Shown: positions 1 to 6,940 of the stretch, in pieces | Numbering within the stretch: the first letter of the stretch is position 1 | How the letters are laid out: each line of letters starts with the position of its first letter | Source of the DNA: Bordetella parapertussis | GTDB lineage: Bacteria; Pseudomonadota; Gammaproteobacteria; Burkholderiales; Burkholderiaceae | DNA length: 12,338 bases | Direction: 5' to 3' | Assembly (NCBI GenBank): GCA_945901665.1 | Contig: CAMDLJ010000045.1 | Location: forward strand, 1 to 12,338 | Made by a program: the position numbers and the translations under genes | Notes under the pieces: generated by a model | Told to the model about the DNA's origin: nothing | The model's input: only the letters and a program-made list of their open reading frames with translations | Database searches by the model: none

Positions 1-1
1 G

Positions 2-382
2 CTGGGCTTGCAGTTGCAGCGTTTTGAAAATGGCGAATCCGACCTTTTTTTGCCCTACAAAGCAGAACACGACAATTCTTTTGCGGTGATCCACGGCGGC
101 ACCCTGATGACGGTTTTGGACGTGGCCATGGCCAGCGCAGCGCGCAGTGTGGACCCGGACAAAGGGGTGTTGACCATTGAGATGAAAACCCTCTTCATGC
201 AAGCCGTGCGCGGGGACTTATGGGCACAGGGCCGACTGCTGCACCGCACACAAAGGTTGGCCTTTGTGGAAGCCACCATTTTTGACACATCCCGGGCCCG
301 TTGTGCCCATGCCACCGGCACCTTTCGCTACGTGGCGCGCAACCCATCCGGCCAAGCCGACACACCCATCGCCACCGACTGA
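2..382 (+). CDS. PaaI family hotdog thioesterase (5' partial)
   Basis: This is probably an acyl-CoA thioesterase of the PaaI/hotdog-fold family, hydrolysing acyl- or aryl-CoA thioesters in the cytoplasm. The reading frame is open to the left window edge. The first in-frame candidate start is a TTG at base 8, but family members are usually around 140 residues, so roughly 15-20 N-terminal residues probably lie outside the window. Counting from that TTG, the signature HGGTLMTVLD lies at residues 29-38 and is followed by an aspartate at 39 in the central helix, the usual hotdog active-site layout. The protein ends in a short polar tail. The next gene starts 15 bases after the stop codon, so the two are likely co-transcribed. 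The family call is firm; the substrate is unknown. Confidence 0.85.
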   Translation: MGLQLQRFENGESDLFLPYKAEHDNSFAVIHGGTLMTVLDVAMASAARSVDPDKGVLTIEMKTLFMQAVRGDLWAQGRLLHRTQRLAFVEATIFDTSRARCAHATGTFRYVARNPSGQADTPIATD

Positions 383-384
383 AC

Positions 385-391
385 TCAGGAG
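385..391 (+). promoter_or_regulatory. Ribosome binding site of the MDR oxidoreductase
   Basis: The sequence TCAGGAG (AGGAG at 387-391) lies six bases before the ATG at 398. It is the clearest Shine-Dalgarno match in the window and fixes the start of the oxidoreductase gene. Confidence 0.7.
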
Positions 392-397
392 ACACCC

Positions 398-1414
398 ATG
401 ACCATCAACCACCAATGGCAATTGGCACAACGCCCCAGCGGCGAAGCCAGCCCCGATAACTTTGCCTGGGTCAGCGCACCCATCCCCAGCCTGTTGGAGG
501 GCCAAGTGCTGGTGCGGCACCATTTCCTGAGCCTGGACCCGTATATGCGTGGTCGCATGAATGACAGTAAAAGCTATGTCGCGCCCCAACCGCTCAACAG
601 CGTGATGATTGGCGGCACCGTGGGCGAGGTGGTGGACAGCCGGCACGCCAAGTTTGCCCCCGGCGACCGCGTGGTTGGCATGGGCGGCTGGCAAGACTAC
701 AGCGTGGTCAACGCCGATGAGCCCGGTATTTTGCGCAAAGTTGACACCACCCATGTGCCCCTCAGCCACTATTTGGGTGCTGTGGGCATGCCTGGTGTGA
801 CCGCATGGCACGGCTTGGTGCGCATCATTGAACCCCAAGCCGGTCAAACCGTGACGGTGAGCGCGGCCAGCGGCGCGGTGGGCAGTGCCTTTGGGGCCTT
901 GGCCAAAGCGCGCGGCTGCCGCGTGGTGGGCATCGCGGGCGGTGCCGACAAATGCAACTATGTCACCCAAGAACTTGGTTTTGATGCCTGCGTTGATTAC
1001 AAACAGCACGCAGACTATTTATCCTTGTCCAAGGCCTTGAAGGCGGCATGCCCGAATGGCATTGATGGCCATTTTGAAAATGCCGGTGGCAAGGTGCTGG
1101 ACGCGGTCATGTTGCGCATGAACGCCTTTGGCCGCATCGCGGTGTGCGGCATGATCGCTGGCTACGATGGCAACCCCATTCCCATGGTGAACCCTTCATT
1201 GATTTTGGTCAGCCGCCTCAAGGTGCAAGGCTTCATCGTGAGCGAGCACCCCGCTGATTGGCCCGTGGCACTCAAAGAATTGGGCACATTGGTCGGCAGT
1301 GGGCAATTCAGGCCGCGTGAAACCGTTTCCATGGGTTTGGACAGCGCACCCAAGGCTTTTTTAGGCTTGCTCAAAGGACATAACTTTGGCAAGCAATTGG
1401 TGCAACTGATTTAA
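398..1414 (+). CDS. NADP-dependent oxidoreductase, zinc-independent MDR family (CurA/LTB4DH-like)
   Basis: This 338-residue medium-chain reductase resembles the leukotriene B4 12-hydroxydehydrogenase / curcumin reductase (CurA, YncB) group, which reduces the C=C bond of alpha,beta-unsaturated carbonyls with NADPH. The group signature LSLDPYMRGRM is at residues 44-54. The nucleotide-binding glycine motif SAASGAVGS is near 155-163 and is followed by the second Rossmann strand RVVGIAGG. The C-terminus carries the typical GHNFGKQLVQL. I see no zinc-ligand cysteine cluster, as expected for this branch, and the length is normal for the family. A good ribosome site precedes the ATG. The gene sits between a thioesterase and a GST/SDR pair, which fits a role on acyl or carbonyl intermediates. 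The exact substrate cannot be read from sequence. Confidence 0.9.
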   Translation: MTINHQWQLAQRPSGEASPDNFAWVSAPIPSLLEGQVLVRHHFLSLDPYMRGRMNDSKSYVAPQPLNSVMIGGTVGEVVDSRHAKFAPGDRVVGMGGWQDYSVVNADEPGILRKVDTTHVPLSHYLGAVGMPGVTAWHGLVRIIEPQAGQTVTVSAASGAVGSAFGALAKARGCRVVGIAGGADKCNYVTQELGFDACVDYKQHADYLSLSKALKAACPNGIDGHFENAGGKVLDAVMLRMNAFGRIAVCGMIAGYDGNPIPMVNPSLILVSRLKVQGFIVSEHPADWPVALKELGTLVGSGQFRPRETVSMGLDSAPKAFLGLLKGHNFGKQLVQLI

Positions 1415-1489
1415 CCCCCAGCGCGCCAAAACCCTGGTACCGCGTCGGTCCAAGCCCAGCCAGTCGATCTGCATTGAAAGCACCCCAGC

Positions 1490-2428
1490 ATGCCTGAATT
1501 GATCCTGCACCACTACCCGTTTTCTCCCTTTGCCGAAAAAATCCGTTTGATCCTGGGGCACAAAAAACTGCCATGGCACAGCGTGTTCATTCCCAACATG
1601 ATGCCCAAGCCCGATGTGGTGGCCTTGACCGGTGGGCACCGGCGCACCCCTTTTTTGCAAATCGGCTCCGATATTTACTGCGACACTGCCTTGATTTGCG
1701 ATGTGCTGGAACAACTCGCCCCCACGCCCAGCCTGTACCCACCGGCCCACAAAGGCTTGGTGCGCATCGTCGCCCAATGGGCCGATAGCCTGTTGTTTCC
1801 AGTGGCCATGGCCTATAACTTCAAGCCCGAAGCGGCGCAACGTTTTTTTGCCAACCAAGATCCCGCGCACGTGCAGGCGTTTGTGGCCGACCGCACCGCC
1901 ATGCGGGGTGGGGCGGCGCGCATGCCTGCCAGCGATGCCGCAGCCATGTACAAAAGCTATTTGCGGCGCTTATCTCACATGCTCGAGGGCCAGCCATATT
2001 TGTTTGGCGATCAAGCCAGTTTGGCCGATTTTTCAGCGGTGCATCCCCTTTGGTTCACCACCCAAATGGTGCCCGTGGCGGCCGATATTTTGAACGCCAC
2101 CCCCGATGTGCGCGCTTGGGTGGACCGCATGTTGGCCATAGGACACGGCGACAACACCGCCATGACCGCATCGGACGCCATCGCTGTGGCCCATTCGGCC
2201 AAGCCTGCAGCCCTCGATCCGGGCCAGTTTTTTCAGGATGAGCATGGCATTGCCTTGGGCAGCCAGGTGGTGATCCAAGCGGAGTCCTTTGGCACCGAAC
2301 CCACTGCCGGTGAGTTGGTCGCCGCCACCCGCACCCGTTACACCGTTCGCCGCACCGACCCCCGGGCGGGCACGGTGCAGGTGCACTTTCCCCGCATTGG
2401 CTTTGTCATGAAAAGGGCGGATGCATGA
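1490..2428 (+). CDS. Glutathione S-transferase family protein with C-terminal extension
   Basis: The 312-residue protein has an N-terminal thioredoxin-like GST domain (about 3-80): SPFAEKIR at 12-19, the cis-proline segment TPFLQI at 53-58 and the glutathione-contacting DTAL at 65-68. An all-helical GST C-terminal domain follows to about residue 215. Typical GSTs are 200-230 residues, so about 90 extra residues remain at the C-terminus. They are rich in beta-prone sequence (ALGSQVVIQAESFG and VQVHFPRIGF) and contain no motif I recognise. The family conjugates or reduces electrophiles with glutathione, but no substrate can be assigned. The start has only a weak GAAAG-like ribosome site. The stop codon overlaps the next start (ATGA at 2425-2428), implying translational coupling to the SDR. 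Confidence 0.85.
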   Translation: MPELILHHYPFSPFAEKIRLILGHKKLPWHSVFIPNMMPKPDVVALTGGHRRTPFLQIGSDIYCDTALICDVLEQLAPTPSLYPPAHKGLVRIVAQWADSLLFPVAMAYNFKPEAAQRFFANQDPAHVQAFVADRTAMRGGAARMPASDAAAMYKSYLRRLSHMLEGQPYLFGDQASLADFSAVHPLWFTTQMVPVAADILNATPDVRAWVDRMLAIGHGDNTAMTASDAIAVAHSAKPAALDPGQFFQDEHGIALGSQVVIQAESFGTEPTAGELVAATRTRYTVRRTDPRAGTVQVHFPRIGFVMKRADA

Positions 2429-3327
2429 TCACCGAATTTGCCGGTAAAACAGCGGTGATCACCGGCGCCGGATCAGGTTTTGGCTTGGCATGCGCCCGCT
2501 TGGCGGCCAAGCTGGGCATGAACGTGGTGTTGGTGGATGTGCAAAAAGACGCACTCGATCAGGTGTGCTCAGAGATGCAGGCCCTGGGCACGCCCGCGAT
2601 GGCGCGCCGCGTCGATGTGGCCCATGGCGCTCAAATGCAGGCCCTGGCCGACGATGTGTTGGCGCAATGGGGGGCACCCCACTTGGTGTTCAACAACGCG
2701 GGTGTCGCCGCTGGGGGCTTGGTGTGGGAAAACACCGAAGCCGATTGGGATTGGGTGCTGGGCGTCAACCTCAAAGGCGTGATGCACGGCGTGCGCTTGT
2801 TCACCCCCATGATGCTGCAAGCGGCCCAAGCCGACCCAACCTGGCGCGGGCACATTGTCAACACCGCCAGCATGGCGGGCTTGCTCACCCCGCCCAACAT
2901 GGGTGTTTACAACGTCAGCAAACACGCCGTGGTGGCCCTGACCGAAACCTTGTACCAAGACTTGCAATTGGTCACCACCCAGGTCAGTGCCAGCGTGCTG
3001 TGCCCGTACTTTGTGCCCACCGGCATCAGCCTGAGCCAGCGCAACCGGCCCGCCCATTTGCCCCCAGACGCCATGACCGCCAGCCAGCGCATTGGTCAAG
3101 CCATGAGCGAAAAAGCGGTGGGCAGTGGCAAGGTGAGCGCCGAGGACGTGGCGCAAATGGTGTTTGACGCAGTGGCCGCTGATCGCTTCTATATCTTTAG
3201 CCACCCCAAGGCCTTGGGCAATGTGCGCTTGCGGGTGGATGCCATCTTGAACGGCGACAACCCGCCCGACCCGTTTGCCGAGCGCCCTGAAATCGGCACG
3301 CAACTGCGCCAAGCCTTGCAGCGCTAG
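2425..3327 (+). CDS. SDR family NAD(P)-dependent oxidoreductase
   Basis: A classical short-chain dehydrogenase/reductase of 300 residues, oxidising or reducing a hydroxyl/carbonyl group with NAD(P). All family landmarks are present: the cofactor motif TGAGSGFG at 13-20, NNAG at 90-93, and the catalytic tetrad Asn115 (in GVNLKG), Ser149 (NTASMAG), Tyr162 and Lys166 (YNVSK). The long segment after the active site (about 190-240) is the substrate-binding region. The last 50 residues, ending near FAERPEIGTQLRQALQR, resemble SDRs annotated with broad or unknown substrates. The start codon overlaps the stop of the GST-family gene by four bases, so expression is probably coupled. Substrate unknown; a role with the upstream thioesterase and MDR reductase is inference from position. 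Confidence 0.93.
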   Translation: MITEFAGKTAVITGAGSGFGLACARLAAKLGMNVVLVDVQKDALDQVCSEMQALGTPAMARRVDVAHGAQMQALADDVLAQWGAPHLVFNNAGVAAGGLVWENTEADWDWVLGVNLKGVMHGVRLFTPMMLQAAQADPTWRGHIVNTASMAGLLTPPNMGVYNVSKHAVVALTETLYQDLQLVTTQVSASVLCPYFVPTGISLSQRNRPAHLPPDAMTASQRIGQAMSEKAVGSGKVSAEDVAQMVFDAVAADRFYIFSHPKALGNVRLRVDAILNGDNPPDPFAERPEIGTQLRQALQR

Positions 3328-3341
3328 AAGGGGCAGGGCTG

Positions 3342-3358
3342 GCCACATCCGATGTGGC
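3342..3358. promoter_or_regulatory. 17-base perfect palindrome upstream of tex (operator or weak terminator)
   Basis: GCCACATC-C-GATGTGGC is an 8-base perfect inverted repeat around one central base, 14 bases after the SDR stop and 33 bases before the tex start. The one-base centre is typical of a dimeric-repressor operator. As RNA it could fold a seven-pair stem with a CCG loop, followed after three bases by TTTT (3362-3365), so a weak terminator for the upstream operon is also possible. Confidence 0.4.
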
Positions 3359-3391
3359 ACACTTTTGCGCTTTGCGCGCTAGACAGGCACG

Positions 3392-5776
3392 ATGAAACAA
3401 ATTTTGAACCAGTTGGCCGCCGACATTCAGGCCCGGCCAGAGCAAATCAGCGCCGCGGTGGCGCTGCTCGATGAAGGTGCCACGGTGCCTTTTATCGCCC
3501 GCTACCGCAAAGAGGCCACGGGCGGATTGGACGATATCCAGCTGCGCGAATTGGCCCAGCGCTTGGAATACATGCGCGAGTTGGCGCAACGCCGCGAAGT
3601 GGTGCGCAAAGCCATTAAAGAACAAGGCAAGCTCAGCCCCGAATTGGACGCCGCCATCGAATTGGCCAGCACCAAGCAAGCGCTGGAAGACCTGTATTTG
3701 CCTTACAAACTCAAGCGCCGCACCAAAGGCCAAATGGCCCGCGAGGCCGGTCTGGACCTTTTGGCCGATGCCTTATGGGCCGATCCTGGGCTGAGCCCGA
3801 CCGAACAGGCCCAGGCCCATGTGCGCCCCGCAGGGACACCTGAGGGCACGGACTTTTCCAGCGTGGCGGCGGTGCTCGATGGGGTGCGCGACTTGCTCAG
3901 CGAGCGTTGGGCCGAAGACCCCCAGCTGGTGCAAGCCATGCGCGAATGGCTCTGGACTGAAGGCTTGTTGCGCAGCCAATTGGCGGCAGGCAAGGACGAA
4001 CAAAACCCCGACGTGGCCAAGTTTCGCGATTATTTTGCATACGATGAACCCATCAACCGGGTTCCGTCGCACCGAGCCTTGGCCGTTTTGCGGGGCCGCG
4101 CTTTGGAAGTGCTGGACATGAAATTGGTTCAACCCATCGAGCCCGAGCCCGGCCTACCCAGCCTGGCCGAGGGCAAATTGGCCATGCACCTGGGTTGGAG
4201 CCATGCGGGGCGACCCGCCGATGACTTGCTGCGCAAATGCGTGGCCTGGACCTGGCGGGTCAAGCTCAGCATGTCGATTGAGCGTGACCTCTTTGGCCGC
4301 TTGCGCGAGCAATCGGAAAAAGTGGCCATCAAGGTGTTTGCCGACAACCTGCGCGACTTGTTGCTGGCGGCCCCTGCAGGGCCCAAGGTGGTGATGGGCT
4401 TGGACCCGGGGATCCGCACCGGCGTCAAAGTGGCGGTGGTGGACACCACCGGCAAACTGGTGGAAACCGCCACCGTCTACCCCCACGAGCCGCGCAAAGA
4501 CTGGGATGGATCACTGTATGCATTGGCCAAGCTGTGTGAGAAACACAGCGTGAACCTGATCGCCATTGGCAACGGCACGGCCAGCCGCGAAACCGACAAA
4601 TTGGCCGGCGAACTCATCAAAATCATGGCCAAACACGACGCGGCCCAACCCATGGTCAAAGTGGTGGTCAGCGAAGCCGGCGCTTCGGTGTACAGCGCCA
4701 GCGAATACGCCAGCGCCGAAATGCCCGATGTGGATGTCAGCCTGCGAGGCGCGGCCAGCATTGCGCGGCGGCTGCAAGACCCCCTGGCCGAACTGGTCAA
4801 GATCGATCCCAAATCGATTGGCGTGGGCCAGTACCAGCACGATGTCAGCCCCTCCGAGTTGGCCCGCAGCTTGGACGCTGTGGTGGAAGATTGCGTCAAT
4901 GCGGTGGGCGTGGACCTCAATACCGCCAGCGTACCCCTGCTCACCCGCGTGTCGGGTTTGAGCCCCACAACGGCCAAATCGGTGGTGCGTTGGCGCGAAG
5001 CCAATGGCGCTTTTGTCAACCGCCACCAGTTGCTCAAAGTCACGGGCTTGGGTGCCAAAACCTTCGAGCAGAGCGCGGGCTTTTTGCGCATCCGAGGCGG
5101 CGACAACCCGCTGGACATGACGGCCGTGCACCCCGAGACCTACCCGGTGGTCGAGCGCATCATGGGCCACACGGGCAAACCTGTGGCCGAGTTGATGGGG
5201 CGCGCTGACATGCTCAAAACCTTGAAGCCCGAGTTGTTTGCCAACGACACCGTGGGCGTCATCACGGTCAAGGACATATTGATCGAGTTGGAAAAACCCG
5301 GCCGCGACCCGCGCCCGGATTTCAAAGTCGCCAAGCTGCAAGACGGGGTGGAAGACCTCAAAGACCTCAAAGTGGGCATGTTGCTGGAAGGCACGATCAG
5401 CAATGTGGCCGCATTTGGAGCGTTTGTCGACCTGGGCGTGCACCAAGACGGCTTGATCCATGTCAGCCAGCTGAGCCACAAGTTCATCACGGACGCGCGC
5501 GAAGTGGTGAAAACGGGGGATATCGTCAAAGTGAAAGTGCTGGAGGTGGACGTGGCGCGCAAGCGCATCAGCCTGAGCATGAAACTCGACGCGACCCCCG
5601 CGCGCCCAGAGGGCACCCAGGCCGCTCGCCATGACAACCGCTATGAACACGCAGGCCGAGACCAGCGCCAACGCGCTGGGGGCAGCTTCAGCAGTGGCAA
5701 CAACGCACCACCACAAGCGGCTGCAGGCTCGGCAATGGCGAGTGCCTTTGCCAAGTTGCAGGGTTTGAAGAAGTAA
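3392..5776 (+). CDS. tex: Tex-family RNA-binding transcription accessory protein
   Basis: This 794-residue protein matches Tex, a conserved bacterial nucleic-acid-binding protein implicated in transcription and RNA metabolism. The domain order is visible. A helical Tex N-terminal region runs to about residue 320 (FIARYRKEATGGLDD and LYLPYKLKRRTKGQMAREAG are characteristic). A YqgF/RNase H-like domain starts near 334 with VMGLDPGIRTG and continues to about 470 (IAIGNGTASRET). Tandem helix-hairpin-helix segments span roughly 508-575 (SGLSPTTAKSVV, LLKVTGLGAKTFEQ). An S1 RNA-binding domain covers about 658-731 (GTISNVAAFGAFVDLGVHQD). A 60-residue, low-complexity polar tail ends in FAKLQGLKK. The ATG has a weak AGG four bases upstream. 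Length is normal and no residue of the main motifs looks damaged. Confidence 0.97.
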   Translation: MKQILNQLAADIQARPEQISAAVALLDEGATVPFIARYRKEATGGLDDIQLRELAQRLEYMRELAQRREVVRKAIKEQGKLSPELDAAIELASTKQALEDLYLPYKLKRRTKGQMAREAGLDLLADALWADPGLSPTEQAQAHVRPAGTPEGTDFSSVAAVLDGVRDLLSERWAEDPQLVQAMREWLWTEGLLRSQLAAGKDEQNPDVAKFRDYFAYDEPINRVPSHRALAVLRGRALEVLDMKLVQPIEPEPGLPSLAEGKLAMHLGWSHAGRPADDLLRKCVAWTWRVKLSMSIERDLFGRLREQSEKVAIKVFADNLRDLLLAAPAGPKVVMGLDPGIRTGVKVAVVDTTGKLVETATVYPHEPRKDWDGSLYALAKLCEKHSVNLIAIGNGTASRETDKLAGELIKIMAKHDAAQPMVKVVVSEAGASVYSASEYASAEMPDVDVSLRGAASIARRLQDPLAELVKIDPKSIGVGQYQHDVSPSELARSLDAVVEDCVNAVGVDLNTASVPLLTRVSGLSPTTAKSVVRWREANGAFVNRHQLLKVTGLGAKTFEQSAGFLRIRGGDNPLDMTAVHPETYPVVERIMGHTGKPVAELMGRADMLKTLKPELFANDTVGVITVKDILIELEKPGRDPRPDFKVAKLQDGVEDLKDLKVGMLLEGTISNVAAFGAFVDLGVHQDGLIHVSQLSHKFITDAREVVKTGDIVKVKVLEVDVARKRISLSMKLDATPARPEGTQAARHDNRYEHAGRDQRQRAGGSFSSGNNAPPQAAAGSAMASAFAKLQGLKK

Positions 5777-5792
5777 TCACCACGCTAGTGCC

Positions 5793-6854
5793 ATGAAAGC
5801 CCTGCACATCTATGCCGGCCCCCAAGCCCTGGCCCACATCCGCGCCAATGGTTTGGCACCTTCGCACATCCGCGTGATCCCAGGCGCCGCAGGCGGGCCC
5901 AAGGGCTTGATCTTGGGTCCCATCGACCGCTTTTTGTTTGGCCAGTGGCTGCCCCAAAGCCAGCAGCCCATCGATTTGGTGGGGGCCTCCATTGGTGCCT
6001 GGCGCATGGCCACAGCGTGTTTGGACCAGCCCGTGGCCGGTCTTGAGCGGCTCGAGCACGATTACATCCACCAGCACTATGCAGTGCCGCCTGGGCAAAA
6101 GCGGCCCAGCGCCCAACAGGTGAGTGATGCTTTTGGCGACAGTTTGCAATCCTTTTATGGCGCGCGCATGGGCGAGGTGCTGAACCACCCGCGCTATCGG
6201 CTGCATGTGGTCACCTCGCGGGGCAAACACATCCTGCACCGCGAGCACCCTTGGCTCACGCCCTTGGGCTATGCCGGGGCCTACCTGTGCAATGCGGTGC
6301 ACCGCAAAGCCATGGGCCTGTGGTTGGAGCGGGTGGTGTTCTCCAGTCGGGGCGAGATGCCGTTTGCGGTGGGCGACTATGCCACCCAACAGGTTGCTTT
6401 GACCGAGCGCAATTTTTTGCCTGCCGTGCAAGCGAGTTGCTCGATTCCGTTTGTGCTGCAAGCCGTGCACGACATCCCCCATGCACCCTCCGGCGCGTAT
6501 TGGGACGGCGGCATCACCGACTACCACTTGCACCTGAACTACAAGGGTTTGGTGCTGTACCCGCACTTTCAACGGGCCGTGGTGCCCGGTTGGCTGGACA
6601 AAGCCCTGAAGTGGCGGCACAAAGCCACGCCATTTTTGGACCACACCATTGTCTTGGCCCCCAACCCCGAATGGGTCAAAACCTTGCCCAATGGCAAATT
6701 GCCCGACCGCAGCGACTTCACCACCTACGCCAGTGACTTGGCAGGGCGGGTGCGGGTGTGGACCCAGGCGGTGCGGGCCAGTGAGCAATTGGCCGATGAG
6801 TTGGCCCAGTGGTGCGCATCGCCCGACCCGGGCCGGGTTCAAGCCCTCGCATAA
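5793..6854 (+). CDS. Patatin-like phospholipase family protein
   Basis: The 353-residue protein has the elements of a patatin-type Ser-Asp lipid acyl hydrolase. The oxyanion-loop segment is PGAAGGPKG (30-38), the nucleophile elbow GASIG is at 64-68 with Ser66, and the catalytic DGG is at 238-240 within WDGGITDYH. The order and spacing fit the patatin dyad. The oxyanion loop differs from the common GGGxRG form, with Lys in place of the usual Arg. No signal peptide or membrane segment is visible, so a cytoplasmic or peripheral enzyme is likely. The start lies 16 bases after the tex stop, so the two may be co-transcribed, although no strong ribosome site is seen. Probable activity is hydrolysis of phospholipid or other lipid esters; the natural substrate is unknown. 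Confidence 0.85.
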   Translation: MKALHIYAGPQALAHIRANGLAPSHIRVIPGAAGGPKGLILGPIDRFLFGQWLPQSQQPIDLVGASIGAWRMATACLDQPVAGLERLEHDYIHQHYAVPPGQKRPSAQQVSDAFGDSLQSFYGARMGEVLNHPRYRLHVVTSRGKHILHREHPWLTPLGYAGAYLCNAVHRKAMGLWLERVVFSSRGEMPFAVGDYATQQVALTERNFLPAVQASCSIPFVLQAVHDIPHAPSGAYWDGGITDYHLHLNYKGLVLYPHFQRAVVPGWLDKALKWRHKATPFLDHTIVLAPNPEWVKTLPNGKLPDRSDFTTYASDLAGRVRVWTQAVRASEQLADELAQWCASPDPGRVQALA

Positions 6855-6871
6855 GGCGTGTCAGTCAAACA

Positions 6872-6917
6872 CATGCCAATCGCCGCGTCGCTGCGCCCCT
6901 CGCGATGCCGCGGCATG
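6872..6917. terminator. Possible stem-loop between convergent genes
   Basis: In the 86-base gap between the patatin-like and alcohol dehydrogenase stop codons, CATGCC (6872-6877) and ATCGC (6879-6883) can pair with GCGAT (6902-6906) and GGCATG (6912-6917), around an 18-base GC-rich loop. The right arm itself contains a perfect 12-base palindrome (6905-6916). No T-tract follows on either strand, so a factor-independent terminator is only a weak suggestion. Confidence 0.25.
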
Positions 6918-6940
6918 GCAGCTCCCCTGGATGGCCACGC

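Noticed and set aside
218..1009. 263-residue open frame on the minus strand opposite the MDR oxidoreductase
   Set aside because: It is a shadow of the coding strand in GC-rich DNA. The protein is dominated by His, Ala and Gly without any family motif, while the plus strand has a complete motif set.
1415..1489. 75-base gap before the GST-family gene checked for a promoter or terminator
   Set aside because: No convincing -10/-35 pair, hairpin with T-tract or repeat was seen, so nothing is called there.
4511..5716. 401-residue open frame on the minus strand opposite tex
   Set aside because: It lies wholly inside tex, whose YqgF, helix-hairpin-helix and S1 domains are intact. The antisense product is low-complexity and unlike any family I know.
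5688..6842. 384-residue open frame on the minus strand opposite the patatin-like gene
   Set aside because: The plus strand has the Ser/Asp patatin motifs. The antisense frame has none and only reflects third-position G/C bias.
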